Assembly (NCBI GenBank): GCA_946800325.1
Contig: OX326961.1
Location: 38,934,543 to 38,998,542 of the forward strand
Length of the DNA stretch: 64,000 bases
Direction: 5' to 3'
Source of the DNA: Luzula sylvatica
Lineage: Eukaryota; Streptophyta; Magnoliopsida; Poales; Juncaceae
Positions 11,551-24,065 of this stretch are shown in pieces. Position 1 is the first letter of the stretch. Every line of letters begins with the position of its first letter. The translations under genes were made by a program, and so were the position numbers. The notes beneath the pieces were generated by a model that saw only the letters and a list, made by a program, of their open reading frames with translations, had not been told where the DNA came from and made no database searches.

Positions 11551-14500
11551 CTAACAATAAAGTTTCCAATTTCTTGCCTCGGACGCAATCTTCGCTATCG
11601 TCGTGGATGATGGCGAGTTGTTTTGGTTGAAAATCCGGTCATTTCGCTCTTTCCAAATAGTCCAAAGTGTTGCCACGGAGAAGGTGTCGATTTCGTCCCT
11701 TTTTTCTTTGGAATATTTTTGCCGATTGTGTAACCAAAATTTCGGCAAGTTGTCGCGAGCCTCAAAAATGACTCCTAGGATGCGACCAACTCCCCGCCAA
11801 ACACTTTTTGCGTATGTGCAATTGATGAATAAGTGTGTCGCCGATTCTTCACATTGTTGTTGCAATTTTTGCACGTCGTCGCATGTGGCCAATTCCTTTT
11901 TTTCAATATATCACCCGTTAAAATTCTTTCGTTGAGAGCCAACCACGTAAAGAATCTTGTTTTGACGGGCGCTTTTGTTTTTCATAGGGCGGTGTTCCAC
12001 TCGCTTATCATTCCCGGATTTATTAGGAGCTTGTAGGTTGCGGCGGTGGAGAAAACATTCGGTTTGCCCATCCATGCATGTTGGTTCGTTGTCGGGTCAA
12101 AATCGTATGCGATTCGAAATTGTGAGAGAAGTGCACGGAGGTCTTTGATGAAGTAGGAGAGGTGTTTGCTTGCCACGTTTTCTAATTCGGAAGCGTGTTC
12201 GATACCGTAAATATTTTTAACGGTGGTCGCCCACATTCCATCACTATTTTGGCAAAGTTTCCAAAGCCATTTTAGCAATAGTGATGTGTTGTGCGTTTCG
12301 ATGTTTAGCATCCCTAATCCTCCATTTTCCTTTGGTAAGCAAACCTTTTTCCAATTAATTAGACAATGTCCACCTAGACAATCCTTATCACCTTTCCAAA
12401 GAAATTTCCTTGTTATTTTATTAATTTCCTTAATTAGCCATTTTGGGAGGCGGAAGCATTGCATGAAATATGTCGGCACCGCATTTAGCACCGATTTCGC
12501 GAGTACCAAACGTCCTCCCAATGATAAACATTTTCCTTTCCATCCCGATAGTCGAGATTGCATTTTCTTAATTAGGGGGATGTAGTCAATTTTCCTTGGT
12601 TTTTTTGTGTTCAAAGGCATGCCGAGGTACAAGATTGGTAGTGTTGTTCTCGTGCAATGTAGCATCCTCTCTAATGTCTCATATAGGGACTCCGGTATGG
12701 CTATTGGAACAAAGACGGTTTTGTCCCAATTTATTGTAAGTCCCGAAATCCGTTGAAAGAGATTTAGGGTGTATGTTAATACCTTGAGATTGATCGGGTG
12801 TGCCTCGACAAAGAGGATAGTGTCGTCGGCGTATTGGAGAGCCCTTGATGCAAACTTGACCGGTGATGCCATTAGGTGGTTTGTTTTTTGGAGGAAGGTT
12901 TGTAGTGAGTCGGCCACCAAGTCGAAAAGCATCGGTGATAAGGGATCTCCTTGTCTTACTCCGTGTTTGTGTTTAAATTTTTTTTCTATATTTCCGTTTA
13001 TTTTCACCTTTGACGTTGCCGAGCTTAACAACTCCTTTACCCATCTCGACCATTTTGCCGGAAAACCCCGAGCCACAAGAAGGTTTTGGAGATAGTCCCA
13101 TGAGATTGTGTCGAAGGCTTTAAAGAAATCTAGTTTGAGCATGATCATCGGTATTTTCCTTTTGTGTGCCGCACTAAGTAATTCTCGTGCCGAGAGGAAG
13201 ACTTCACCAATGGATCTATTTTTTATGAAAGCGGCTTGGTCGCGATGAATAAGATTGTCCATTTTGGGTTGCAATCTCGCGGCCAAACTCTTCGAGAAAA
13301 TTTTTCCGATCGTGTTGATGACACTAATTGGGCGAAAATCTTTCCTTTCTATGGCTTCCTCCTTTTTTGGAATTAAGGTTATTATTGCGTCGTTTATGGA
13401 ATCTAGAACCAAGGTATGATTGTAGAAATGGTCGAATAGGCCTTTGAGTTTTGGTTCTATTATTTCGAAAAAACTTTGATAGAACTCTATTGGGAATCCT
13501 TCGGGTCCCACCGATTTTCCTTTTTTCATGTTCATGACGGTCCGTCTAATTTCCTCATCGGTAAAAGGGTTCGCTAGATCCAACAATGTGCTTGTGTTGT
13601 TTGGTTCGGCTTGTATTAGCGCCACCGTGTCTTGAGTTAGAGGGAACGGGGGTGCTATGCCGAGGATGTTTTCGTAATAAGCATCGAATTCTACTTGTAT
13701 TCGGCTAGGGTCCGAAATTATTTCCTCATCAATTTTGATTGTCGTTATTCTATTTCCTTTATTCCGTGCCGAAGCTATGGCGTGGAAATATTTGGTGTTT
13801 GCATCACCTAGTTTTAGCCAAGTACATGACGTCCTTTGTTGCCATACGGCCTCTTTGAGGTTTACCAATTCGCAAATTTTTTCCTTTGCCGAGATTCTTA
13901 ATCGTAATTCGTCCATTGATAGATCCCGTTCCTCCTCGGCAAGATCTAGAATTTTAATGATTAGGAGGCAATCGTCATGCACAATGTTTGATGATTTGAA
14001 TTTCGTTTTTGCCCATTCCTTTATTTTTTTCCTTGATTTGTCGAGACTTTTTTGGAAGGATTTAATTTGATTGTCATTTGTTGATCCCGGTTGTTGCCAA
14101 CAATCGGGTAACAACCCGTTCAATTCCTCAAATTTTAGCCACGCTCTTTCGAATCTAAATAATTTAGACACCTCGATTTGGTTATTTTTGATCTTTAGTA
14201 TTATTGGCGTGTGGTCCGAGGTGGTCATTGGTAGATCTTCGAGAGTGATCGTCATGTTTTGTATTAGTAGGTGTTCCGAAATGAAAGCTCTATCTAAGCG
14301 CGCTAGGGTTGGATTTTCCCTTTTATTTGACCATGTGAATTTCCTTCCTCTTAATGGGATTTCCGTTAGATTGGCCGAGTCGATTGCCTCATTGAAAAGT
14401 AACATTATATTTGTGTTGAGATTGGTTGCGGTCGTGTCATGGCTTGATCGAATTAAATTAAAATCTCCTATGATTATCCATGGTAGATTTAAATCCTTAT

Positions 14501-14900
14501 TTATTTCTTCTATTTCCCTAATGTAATTTGACTTTTTCCTTGATGATGCCGAGGCCGGCCCGTATGTGTTGGAGAGTAGGAACTTTGTTCCGTCTTCTCT
14601 TGCGAATACGATGTTTATACAAGATTGGGTGTGGAAGGAATCGATCAAAGAGACTTTGTTGTCCCAAGCCACCATGAGGCCCCCCTTTGATCCTTGCGCA
14701 TTTTTGTATAGCACGTCACCATGCCGTGCGGTTAGAACCCTTTTTTTATAGAAAGGATTGGGATTGGCCCATTTTGTTTCTTGCAAACAAATAATATTCG
14801 GTTTAGCTTTCCTAATAGAGTCCTTGACCATATTACATTTTCCTTTTAATCCTAATCCACGTACATTCCAAGACAAAATATTTAAGTTCGTACACATCAT
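11551..14900 (-). pseudogene. L1 LINE ORF2: endonuclease-reverse transcriptase, two lesions
   Basis: The frame opens at 14900 and runs 972 codons to a TGA at 11982-11984. Order: an APE-type endonuclease with NILSWNVRGLG, LQETKW, IIIGDFNLI and SDHTPIIL (residues about 5-235); a reverse transcriptase with RPISVINTIGK, KLDFFKAFD, GVRQGDPLSPM and catalytic YADD (about 510-760); then a linker. The zinc-finger zf-RVT tail continues past the TGA in the same frame, then needs one frame change near 11890-11905 before the last 113-codon frame (11551-11892). In the related copy at 28821-32115 the position of the TGA is a Trp codon, so one base change likely made the stop. The protein would nick target DNA and prime cDNA synthesis from it. 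Confidence 0.93.
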
Positions 14901-14958
14901 AAAAATAAGTTCGGTTCCTTAAGAAAGAAAGATACAAAGCTAACTATGATAGCTTCCA

Positions 14959-15401
14959 TTAGACGGTATTCTCACATTCGTGAGATTCCTCGTCATAGTC
15001 GACCTCATCCATGTAGTCATCTAATTCCTCCTCGTTTTCCCCATCCTCGGTGATTTCCTCTTCGGCCATGTCCTCCGCATTCTCTCGTTCCTCCTCTCCC
15101 CCGTCCTCGGCATCGTGAGATGCCATTGTATTTCCTTGATCAAAAATATAGGAGTTAGATAATGAGGAAGACATAGGCCTATTTGCCCTTTCAATTATTT
15201 TTTTTTTAAGTTTTTTCTTTTTGGAGAGGGCTATGAATTTTTGTAGTTTGGTTGTAATTTTGGTATTTTTTCTTGTACCCTTTGCGGGCTTATGAGGGGT
15301 GTTATGTGTAAGGTTCGTTTCGGCCTCGTCGAGTGACATCATGCTACTCGGATCAATGCCTAGAGCCTTTTGTATTTGTGTTATTATTTTTGTATCGAGG
15401 G
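14959..15401 (-). pseudogene. L1 LINE ORF1, C-terminal part
   Basis: About 147 codons of the element precede ORF2 by some 60 bases. The frame has a lysine-rich segment (KKKKLKKK) and a strongly acidic tail (DDYMDEVDYDEES). Plant L1 ORF1 proteins bind RNA and are usually several hundred residues long, so most of the N-terminal part is missing. Frame residues beyond 15401 come from the flank. Confidence 0.65.
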
Positions 15402-16109
15402 GTTCAATATATTTATATACTGTTATTAAGTTAGTCATTCGTGATTCGTCAATAATACGGTATGTAGTATAATTTGAATCAAACGATTTTCATGTCGAAT
15501 CAAATATTCGTTCAAATAAAGTCGATCCAATATTCGGCCAAATATTACGTAATACTGATACAATAATTCGATATATAAATATATATAAATACGAATCATC
15601 TTGTATTTCGGATAAGTCCTTTACGGAAATCCCAAAAAAGAGTGATACAATAATTCCAACTTCAATATTTTTAGATGAATTTATAAAAAATACAAATAAG
15701 TTCAATTTCAAAATACAATTCATTAAAAATTGTAATAATTGAAAATTATTTTTGGATGATAAATAAAACAAAAATCTCTTTTTTTATTTAGAGAGATGTT
15801 TTGACTTGTTGGAATAAATAATTTTCAAATGTTTTGTTAATTATTTTATGCATTTTTATTTGAGATGCTTAATATGAATATTTATTAGTTTAAAAATTGT
15901 TTTTTTATTACGTACTGATATATAATTATTTTATCTGTTACGAATTATAGCATGCGCTATAACTCCCGTTATACCACACTCCAACCGCCATCGCTACAAA
16001 AATGATCATGACGTCATAGACCGTTAAACGTTGTTTGCAACATAATATTAGCACAACAAAAGAATTAGCTTGTGCATTAGCAAAATTCATATTTTTTATC
16101 ATAGTAAGG
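15402..16109. other. AT-rich spacer with no recognisable gene
   Basis: Mostly TATTCG/AATATT-rich low-complexity sequence up to about 15770, then plain AT-rich DNA. Nothing else is supportable. Confidence 0.5.
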
Positions 16110-16251
16110 CGTTTTGACCTAGCAATAAAAACTAGTGTTCACGTACTTTGAAGAAGTTATGGATTCGGGTCTCATCGACATCTTGTAAAAAATAGGTACC
16201 GGTAACGATAAGCAAGCGTTTGTTGAGTGTCATTAAAAAAATATGTCACTC
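16110..16251 (+). mobile_element. SINE, copy 1
   Basis: It contains a B-box-like GGATTCGGGTCTC (16158-16170), then GGTACCGGTAACGATAAGC and an A-rich end after GTGTCATTAAAAAAA. The same order and tail occur at 17011-17148, 24066-24150 (part) and 48125-48212 (part). Its A box is decayed. Confidence 0.6.
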
Positions 16252-16454
16252 TCATTTTTGTTGAAGAATTTTACTTTGTCTCAAGAATGCCCCAAAATAT
16301 CTCATATATTACATTTAACATATTAATAAACATGTTATAAGTAATTAATTAATATTTTTCATAAAATTAACATGCAAAACAATTAATGGTTAATTAATTG
16401 TGTCACATATTTATATACTTAATTATGTGTCACATATTAATTAATGAGGCCATA

Positions 16455-16651
16455 TACTGTACCCCCTCATTTCCCCACAACATCCTCTATATTCCTAATT
16501 AATGATTAATTATTAGAGTAATTAACAAAATGACACTACATTCAAGGCTGTTAATCGGATGTATTTTTGTTAATGATCATGTTAATTAATCACCAATTAA
16601 TGGTTAATTAGTGATATAGAGGATGTGGTGGGGAAATGAGGGGGTACGGTA
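16455..16651. mobile_element. Fold-back MITE with TA flanks
   Basis: Two arms of about 60 bp form an imperfect inverted repeat: TACTGTACCCCCTCATTTCC on the left and, inverted, TACCGTACCCCCTCATTTCC on the right. Both sides are flanked by TA, fitting a Tc1/mariner-like (Stowaway-type) duplication, although the terminal bases are not the Stowaway consensus. No coding capacity. Confidence 0.75.
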
Positions 16652-17010
16652 TAATTATCCAATAATTTAATTATGTTAAATGGGTGAGTGGGTGGGTGGC
16701 GGTTTGATAAACGGAGAGAGTGCAGCCATTCAAGGCTGTGAGGAAAGAAAAAGAAATGTTCTAATACTAATTATTCGATTAATCATGAATTACTATTGTG
16801 GGAGAATTGTGAGGGAATTTGAGGGGCATGATATATGGCCTCCTAGTGTTAATATGTCACAAGTGCAAGTAGTTTTGGAAGTTGTAGTTTTTTTGTTAAT
16901 AAATTTCGTACCGTTTGTAGGATTCAAAAAATTTCTTTTAACTTTGGGTTATCAAAAATCTCATGTTAAAAGATCTAATTAGAATTTTAACATCAACATC
17001 AATAATTTTA

Positions 17011-17148
17011 ATCGGTTTGTTGACCTTATAGCTCAGTTAGTAGAGTGTTTGTAACAATAAAATCTTATGTTAAAGTATATATCATCGCCATCATATATAA
17101 AGAAGTACCAGTAACGATAAGAGGCCTGGTTGTATATCATTAAAAAAT
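17011..17148 (+). mobile_element. SINE, copy 2, with tRNA-like head
   Basis: The head CCTTATAGCTCAGTTAGTAG is a good pol III A box and resembles the D-arm of a tRNA gene. A decayed B-box region follows, then AGTACCAGTAACGATAAG and an A-rich tail. AATAATTT flanks it at 17001 and 17149, consistent with a target-site duplication. No anticodon arm or acceptor stem can be folded, so it is not a tRNA gene. Confidence 0.72.
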
Positions 17149-17468
17149 AATAATTTAGGGAAGTATTATTACAAGAGCTAACATTACTTAATTAAGAACA
17201 ATTTAATATTGTTGCTAACAAATGACATTTATATCCCTATTTATTTTGGTTGTTATTTATTACACTCATATATTAGTATTATTAACTCCCCCAATCATGC
17301 ATGCAAAAATATATTTTTTTAATATTTTGAAGAATCAAATATAATAAATGTTGAAATATAAATAAGTCAAATTATTCATAAATTTCTTTTTTTTATCTTA
17401 ATGATGTCCATGATTTTAAATCTTCATCTAAAAAATAATATTTAGTCTTCAATCTGTAAAAAATATTT

Positions 17469-17495
17469 TATTATTATTATTATTGTTGTTGTTGC

Positions 17496-17576
<81 letters not shown>
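17469..17576. repeat. (TTA)n-(TTG)n-(TTA)n microsatellite
   Basis: A compound trinucleotide run with pure TTG in the middle and TTA at both ends. The poly-Asn frame on the minus strand is an artefact of this run. Confidence 0.97.
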
Positions 17577-18053
17577 GACATGTTATTTTTACATTTCTCA
17601 ATTCCAATATATATTTATGGAAAATAATTACACTAATTATAAGTGTAATATATATCAATCATCATTAATAGGGACATAATTGTCATTTCATAAAAAAAAA
17701 TTAAATCAATTTTATTTAAGCATGATAGTTTTTGCAATAGTGACATCCTAATTTTAAGTTTGATCATTCAATTAAAATTAAAAACGGACTTATAGTTCGA
17801 CAAAAAATAGTCCATGCTAATAACCTAATACCGCAAGGTCTAAACATAAATTTCACTACTTTTTTTATTAAGCGATAGAAAGTACTGAATATAAAAAGAT
17901 CAAGTATCGCCTACATTTCCTACATGAATAACAGTCACAAAAGCAAAAAAGATTAACAAAAAATAGGATGATCTATATATAATCTTGAACACTAAATTAA
18001 AATAAATACATATAAACCTTGTACCCTAGGTTTAACTATCAATAATTACAAAC
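17577..18053. other. Spacer, 3' flank of the 47-residue micro-ORF
   Basis: AT-rich DNA without a supportable gene; it probably includes the 3' UTR of the small minus-strand gene. Confidence 0.4.
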
Positions 18054-18197
18054 TCAATATGATGAATAAACGACGAATTTGCGACGAGGCGGCGGAGAAC
18101 AAACAACCATGAGAGTCAAAGCAATCACTGCAGCCATGAGAAAGCCCATTATGTTCAGTTCAAATTCCTCTGGCTCAGAACAACACACTTTCCCCAT
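18054..18197 (-). CDS. 47-residue single-pass micro-protein
   Basis: The frame starts with MGKVCCSEPEEFELN, continues into a hydrophobic stretch (IMGFLMAAVIALTLMVVC) and ends with a basic PPPRRKFVVY tail before TGA. The GC content and codon use (CCG CCG CCT CGT CGC) stand out from the AT-rich surroundings. A Cys pair plus acidic patch, one helix and an Arg/Lys tail is the layout of a small membrane peptide. A CT-rich leader on the minus strand precedes the ATG. I cannot assign a named family or function. Its length invites missing it in routine annotation; it could also be an exon of a larger gene, but no splice partner was seen. Confidence 0.6.
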   Translation of the reverse strand: MGKVCCSEPEEFELNIMGFLMAAVIALTLMVVCSPPPRRKFVVYSSY

Positions 18198-18604
18198 TAT
18201 AGAATATCCAAGAATAGAGAGGGAGAGAGTTTTGAAGAGATCTAGTTGAATGGATTATGGGTCCGATAATGTTTCCTAAAGGGTACTTAAGGTGGATGGA
18301 TAACAGATACTAGTTGGTGAGCTAAACCCAACGACATAATGGGTAAAACAGGTTGGATTCGGGTATTAATTGGATCCGTTATCAATGGGCATGGTTGAAA
18401 AGTAATGCTGAAATTTGTGAGCATCCGAGTGGCTGTATTGATACAACGTAAGTTTGATAATAAATTAGTAACCTGTAAGAAAAAAGATATATTCGAGTTT
18501 AAAAAGTATATTGACCGATAAAGATATAGCTATACTATAGACAACTCAAAAGTTTTATTCGGGTTAATATTCTGGTTAATATTTGAAATTTTGACAACTC
18601 GAGT

Positions 18605-20291
18605 TGGTCATTCCTTAATGAAATATTGATTGCGCGAAGATTTCCATTAACTTGGATCAATAACCTTCTTAATTCTTCGAGTTCATCCATCCACACAAAC
18701 GAAACGGATTGAGAGAGCCCACTTCCCTCACAAACGCGGTTTCTGCCAAGGGGACTCCTTATCTCCTCTTCTTTTTACCTTTGCCGTGAGTGTCTTACAA
18801 ATAATGATTGCAAAAACTAGGCCGCTACTAACATCACCAATTATTTTCGCGCCTACAATTATACAATACGTCGATGACACACTCCTCTTTGTCGAAACTC
18901 ACCCTAAAAACATCAAAATAATAACGGAAACCCTATCGCGATTCTCTCAAATATCGGGGCTCGAAATAAATTGGGACAAAAGTTGCTACGTCCCAATTGC
19001 AATACCCGATAATTTACGCTCTCACCTAGCCACACTTACAAGATGCCCAAAAAAGTCACTACCGTCCCATTATCCTATAAAAAACCAACTAAATTCACAT
19101 TTCGACCTATTATAGATAAAATTAACAACAAAAAAAAAAATCAATAATTGGCAAACCAAATTACTTTCTCTTGGAGGCCGCACAATTCTCGTGAAATCAG
19201 TCTTGGCGTCGATTCTTAATTATTACATGCAATCCTTTCTTATGTTGAGTGGGATAATCAGTGAAATTAACAAATAAATTAGAGCATTTTTTTTAAGGGA
19301 ACTAACAAAATCTCGAGCGGTCATTGTCTTGCAAATTGGCGTAAAATGTGTTTACCTAAAAAATGGAGGACTTGGATTACTAGATATCCCTAAACAAAAT
19401 CAAGCCTTCGCAATTCGTTGGCTTTACAAGTTTGATTTTGACCAAGAAACACAATAATCCGTAACGATGCGCACAATTTTCGATATTGAGAGTGTGGGGC
19501 AAATAATAAACGTACCAACATCCCGGGCATACTTCTTCGTCCGGGACCTACAAAAACTTATCCCATATATCCCTACAAGGGACCTCCCTTGAGGAGAACA
19601 TTTTCGCAAATGCCAACGATAACCCGCCCAAGTTTAGCTCGGCTTTGATCTATGTCCGAACATCTCACCCGGGTATTGAATGCCGATGGACCCTGCAAAT
19701 GTATTCAAAATCAAAGCCCCCTTTGAAAATCAAACTCTTTGGGTGGCTTGCACATAATAATCGAATTCTTACCCGAGTGAGATGTTCACATAACCCGGTT
19801 TGCATCCTATGCGCAGAACAAGGCGAGTCGGTCAATCACCTTCTATTGTCTTGTCCTGTCTTGTCCTTTTGTAGTGACTCTTTAGATGATGATCAACCCA
19901 CGTGCATGCACCTCGGGTAATTTTCTTGAAGACTTATGGTTGCAAACAAGGCACAGATTCACGACAACCGAAGCCAAGAACTGGGATACACAATGGCTCG
20001 CAACGATATGAACAATCTAGCGTGAAAGAAACCAATGTATCTTCGGATGCAAGACACGAATGCATGGCTTACTTCTAACAATGATGCAGGACCTAACATA
20101 TAAATGAGGCTCATTCTGCTAATTTCTCTGATGTATGGCTTAGTTAAACTTTAGTGTCTTTCACAGGGCGATTCACACTAAACAGCCCTACGGGCCCTTT
20201 TTGTGATTATTTGTACAAAACCTTTTATCTTTCACTTAAATAGAAAAGAATGAATCCAACGCGTATGGCGCTTGTCACTCATTAAAAAAAA
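18605..20291 (+). mobile_element. Decayed L1-type LINE, copy 3
   Basis: A 5'-truncated plus-strand relic. Reverse transcriptase fragments include RGFCQGDSLSPLLFTFAVS (18733-18790) and QYVDDTLLFVETHPKN (18862-18910), with frames broken several times. A zf-RVT fragment with CILCAEQGESVNHLLLSCP lies at about 19801-19860. The element ends ...GCGCTTGTCACTCATTAAAAAAA at 20291. This end differs from the hairpin end of the other LINEs here, so it is a separate family. Confidence 0.85.
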
Positions 20292-22017
20292 ATAGTCCAA
20301 AATAACATCCGCATATCATGACTAATTAATTTACAAAGAGCTATATTATACACGAAATATGTGTGTGCACATGAATAAAAAAATTTTAGTGAGATCACAT
20401 GAATACACGAAATATATGTATTCAAGGGAAAAAAATTTTATTTTCCTTATTTAATAGAATTAACTCATAGCCGTGTTTGGTTCAGGTTTTAAAATATGTC
20501 TGGGAAATAGTAAATCAATCATGGGAAAGGAAAAAATCTAGTAATTTGCGGCATCGTAAAATAATCATGAGATATATATGGTTATGCTAAAGTGAGTCTT
20601 ACGAATCTGATAAAATAAATTATTGTAATATAATTTTAAAAATATAATATTTTAATTATCATCAAAAATACATTATCTCATATTAAAATAGAAAAAATAA
20701 ATTACATTACTCGCCGCAGCGCAAATATTATTCTAGTTTTTTATAATATTATCTTTTGTGTTTTTTCTAAGAGAATCATAAACCACAAATCGTGACCATT
20801 ATCTCCCGTTTTTCATTCTAGTCAGGTTTATTCATGACATAATAATCGCTACATAAATAAGGAACATTTCTGTCACTAACCCTGTTTGAAAAAATAATTC
20901 GAAAAGTAACCCTGTTTCGTAAAATATTTCAAAGCTAACCCAAACCGAGTTTTAAAAATCCGGTACCATCCGATTTTAAAAACCCGCTTAATTAATTAAG
21001 TTAAAACACATAATTAACATGACATAATTAGCATGTATAAACCACGGGTTTTAGAAACCCGGTGGAATCTTTTCCAATTTACATACTACCTATTCCCAAA
21101 TTGTACCACAACATTTTCAGTGTTTTAGTTAATATATTTAATTAACATGTTCATACACAAATATCAGATAAATAACAAATAATTAATTTATAATTAATAT
21201 TTATTTAAATTAACAAATTTAAATTAATATTAATTATTTGTTAATTAAGTGTTTTTTATTTATCATGCAATTAAGTATGTTAATCATAATGTAAATAATG
21301 TGATGGGAAATGTTGGGGAAATGTAAGATTTCCATGAAAATATCTAAGGCCCATGGACCTTGTGCAGGATAACAGTACATTGCTATTTTATCTCGTAATT
21401 TCCCCAGTTTGTTATTCACACTATAATTAACTAATTTAACTGGCATAATAATTTTAAAATACATAATTAACAATTATATGGTATCGTTTTATATTTAATA
21501 ATTCAAATAAATGTTTATTGTGTATTAATTAATTTTTAATTATATGAAATGTGTTAGTTATAATGTTAACTAAAATATATTATCAAATATATAAAGATAT
21601 TGTGGTAAAATTTGAGGAGCTCTAATACTTAATCATTTTGAATTCGTGATTGGATTTTATAAACCCGCTGATATTTCTTAAACGTTGTGCAACAACTGAT
21701 AATTAATTAAATTAAACCAACTGATTTTAAAAATCAGTCCGGATTTTTAAAATTAGTTTCGAATTAATTTTGAAATATTTTGAAAAATTAAATTATTTTT
21801 CGAATTTTATTTTTTATTTTTTACATAGAGTCGTACGCAGAAATGCTCCCGTAAATTATCATCGGCTTGGCGCTACAGAAAATCCGTACTTTATTTCTTG
21901 GAGGGCCATTAATGAAAAATGAATTACTAACCAAAAGAAACCATGTCCGTCACTCACTATTAAATGGATAAATAGCGAAACCAAGATTTGTTACGAGCCC
22001 TCCAACGAGCAATAGCA
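20292..22017. other. AT-rich spacer with inverted, oligo(dA/T)-rich repeat arms
   Basis: No gene supported. Arms near 20850-20930 (GGAACATTTCTGTCACTAAC) and 21800-21860 (GGAGCATTTCTGCGTACGAC on the minus strand) are inverted and both lead into TTTGAAAAAATAATTCG-like and AAAATCCGG-like sequence. Similar words occur at 58970-59100, 59720-59850 and 60740-60860. This suggests a degenerate dispersed DNA element of about 1 kb. Confidence 0.45.
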
Positions 22018-23461
22018 ATGGCGCTCCCTTTTCTCCGCCTCCCTCCTCCTCCACCCTGTTCTCTAACCAGAGAACCATTATTTCTCTCTGGTCCCTTGTC
22101 TTCTTTCTCTACTCGTCTCCCCCATTCTCTCAACTTTTTCCCCAAACCAGAAGTAAAATTTTCATCATTATCCACTTCTTTCTGCGCCACCACGGCCGAG
22201 GCTGAACCCGCAACACCACCAACGACGAGTACAGGACAAGAAACTCCCAAGAATCGATTGATTGCAGCGAGTATTCCATGGGATTCTACCGCCGATGATA
22301 TCAAAGCTTTGTTCTCGAAACATGGCACTGTTGTTAATGTACAGGTATTATCCTATTTTTTTTCTTTTCTTATGAACAGTAATAGAATAGTTGCAAACAG
22401 GCCCAATCTATTTTTTTGCTGTGAAATTTGACTGGATGAAAGATTAATTGAGCCTGTTAATAACAAATCACTGCCTTTAAAAGGGGATTAATTAAGTTTC
22501 ATTAATTTCTCCAGCTTTCAATGCACAACAAAGTTAAAAACAGAGGATTAGCATTTGTGACAATGTCTTCAGAAGAAGAAGCATCATTAGCCAAAAAAAA
22601 TCTCCATTCCAGTGTATGTATTTTCTTATCTAATCAAAATCATGTAAAATTTACATCTTAAACCCTGAATTTTTTGGATAACTACCCTTTCTATCCTTAT
22701 GAATTGACCTTAGCCTTCGTAAATGCCTTAGTTTTGAACTTTTTTACTGCCTGATTAGGAATTTGGGGGAAGAACACTCAAGGTGGATTATGCAAAATCA
22801 CCAAACAAGGTTCCACAACCAAGTCGAAAGAGTAAAACTAAGGAAAATTCAGTATTTGTGGGGAATTTGTCCTCCAGAGTTAAGTCAAACGATTTGAGAG
22901 AGTTTTTCAATTCGGAATTAGCTGTGGTTTCGGTTCAGCTCATATACAATACTAAACCGCATAGAAGACCTGCTGGTTTTGGATTTGTTTCGTTTAATTC
23001 AAAGCACGATGTCGAACTAGCAATTTCAAACTTCAGCGGAAAGGTAAATTGATATTAGAATAGAGGGGAAAAGGGGTTTTGAAAACTTCTATTTTGGTAT
23101 TCATTAATTTTTTTTCGGGCTCAATTGATCGTTATTCGGGCATGTGGATCTTAATTGAGCCTTAAATATCTTAATCTCTTCCACAAAAAATTCTTTTTTA
23201 TAAACTTTTTAATATGCTTATTGGTTACTTTCATATTCATTGGTTTCTTTAATCATTTGTTTTCTTGTTTATTTATTTTTATCAACTTTTCTAATGTTAT
23301 TTTACCGTATTATTTTCGTTTAGGAGCTTCTGGGAAGACCGGTCACATTAGGAATTGCTAAAGGAAAAGAAGTGAATGAAAACCAGGAAACTAATGGTGA
23401 ATTAATTGAAAATGGAAGCAATACAATTAGTCAAGAAAATATTGTTAATGCACAAACCTAA
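22018..23461 (+). CDS. Chloroplast-type RNA-binding protein with two RRMs
   Basis: Four exons with matching phases (22018-22344, 22515-22613, 22759-23043, 23324-23461) give 282 residues. Residues 1-55 are Ser/Pro/Leu-rich with few acids, like a plastid transit peptide. RRM1 spans about 80-157 with RNP2-like LIAASI and RNP1-like RGLAFVTM; RRM2 spans about 178-256 with VFVGNL and AGFGFVSF, the better consensus. The layout matches chloroplast ribonucleoproteins (cpRNPs, 28-33 kDa type; it recalls Arabidopsis At2g35410), which bind plastid mRNAs and help their stability, processing or editing. The weak RNP1 of RRM1 suggests RRM2 does most RNA contacts. The start at 22018 is the first ATG in frame. 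A 3' partial copy lies at 26683-27010. Confidence 0.9.
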
Positions 23462-23475
23462 ATTTTACTTGATCG

Positions 23476-23592
23476 AAGAATATACCGTTCGAACGGATAA
23501 TATGTTTGAACAAACTTGTTTGCAAAGAAAGTTATGCTTGAGTGAATTATTTTTGATCCGTTCGAACGGAAGAATGCACCGTTTGAACTGAT
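23476..23592. repeat. CGTTCGAACGG palindromes just after the RRM gene
   Basis: Two copies of CCGTTCGAACGGA (about 23487 and 23558) and one decayed copy (CCGTTTGAACTGAT, 23578) lie in the putative 3' UTR. The same palindrome type is arrayed in the LTRs of this window. No LTR ends could be found here. Confidence 0.6.
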
Positions 23593-24065
23593 AATGTTAT
23601 AAAAATAGTTTTAGAAAAATCATACTCAATTGCAAACATTAGTAAAATTCGGAATAGTTATGGGATCATCAAACGAAGAACAATATAATAAATTAGGTGT
23701 TAGGTGGTACCTCGCTCTACTTCGGATATGTGTATGAACATGTGATATTTGTTTTTTATTGCAATTAAATGTTGAATACTTTAATGTTTTTTTTATTAAA
23801 TGTGCACTTGAATGTTGAATACTTAATTTTGGATGCACTCATAACATCACTAAAATTTTAATTATAGTATTTATGTTTTTTTTATAATAAATAAAAAATG
23901 AAGAAAACTTGATATCATATTATAGCAAACATATATGTAAATGTACGATAACTTATAGCGCAAACAATACATTGAAAACAAGAACATATCAATAAATTCA
24001 TGAATACATATTTCGAGACGATTTAAATGATTATATATAATATATTTTCATCTATTCATGATTAT

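Larger units (their letters stand above)
11386..15401 (-). mobile_element. 5'-truncated L1 LINE, copy 1
   Basis: A minus-strand element of about 4.0 kb with the C-terminal part of ORF1, ORF2, a 3' UTR with a terminal hairpin (11411-11425) and a poly-A tail (the T run at 11384-11402). GTTCAATAT occurs at 11377-11385 next to the tail and at 15402-15410, where ORF1 homology would begin. I take this as a target-site duplication, with the element truncated inside ORF1. ORF2 has one nonsense codon and one frameshift, so the copy cannot move by itself. Confidence 0.88.

Noticed and set aside
17023..17050. tRNA gene
   Set aside because: Only the A-box/D-arm part is tRNA-like. No anticodon arm or acceptor stem can be formed, and the tail is that of a SINE.
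17449..17658. Poly-asparagine protein
   Set aside because: It is the translation of a TTG/TTA microsatellite.
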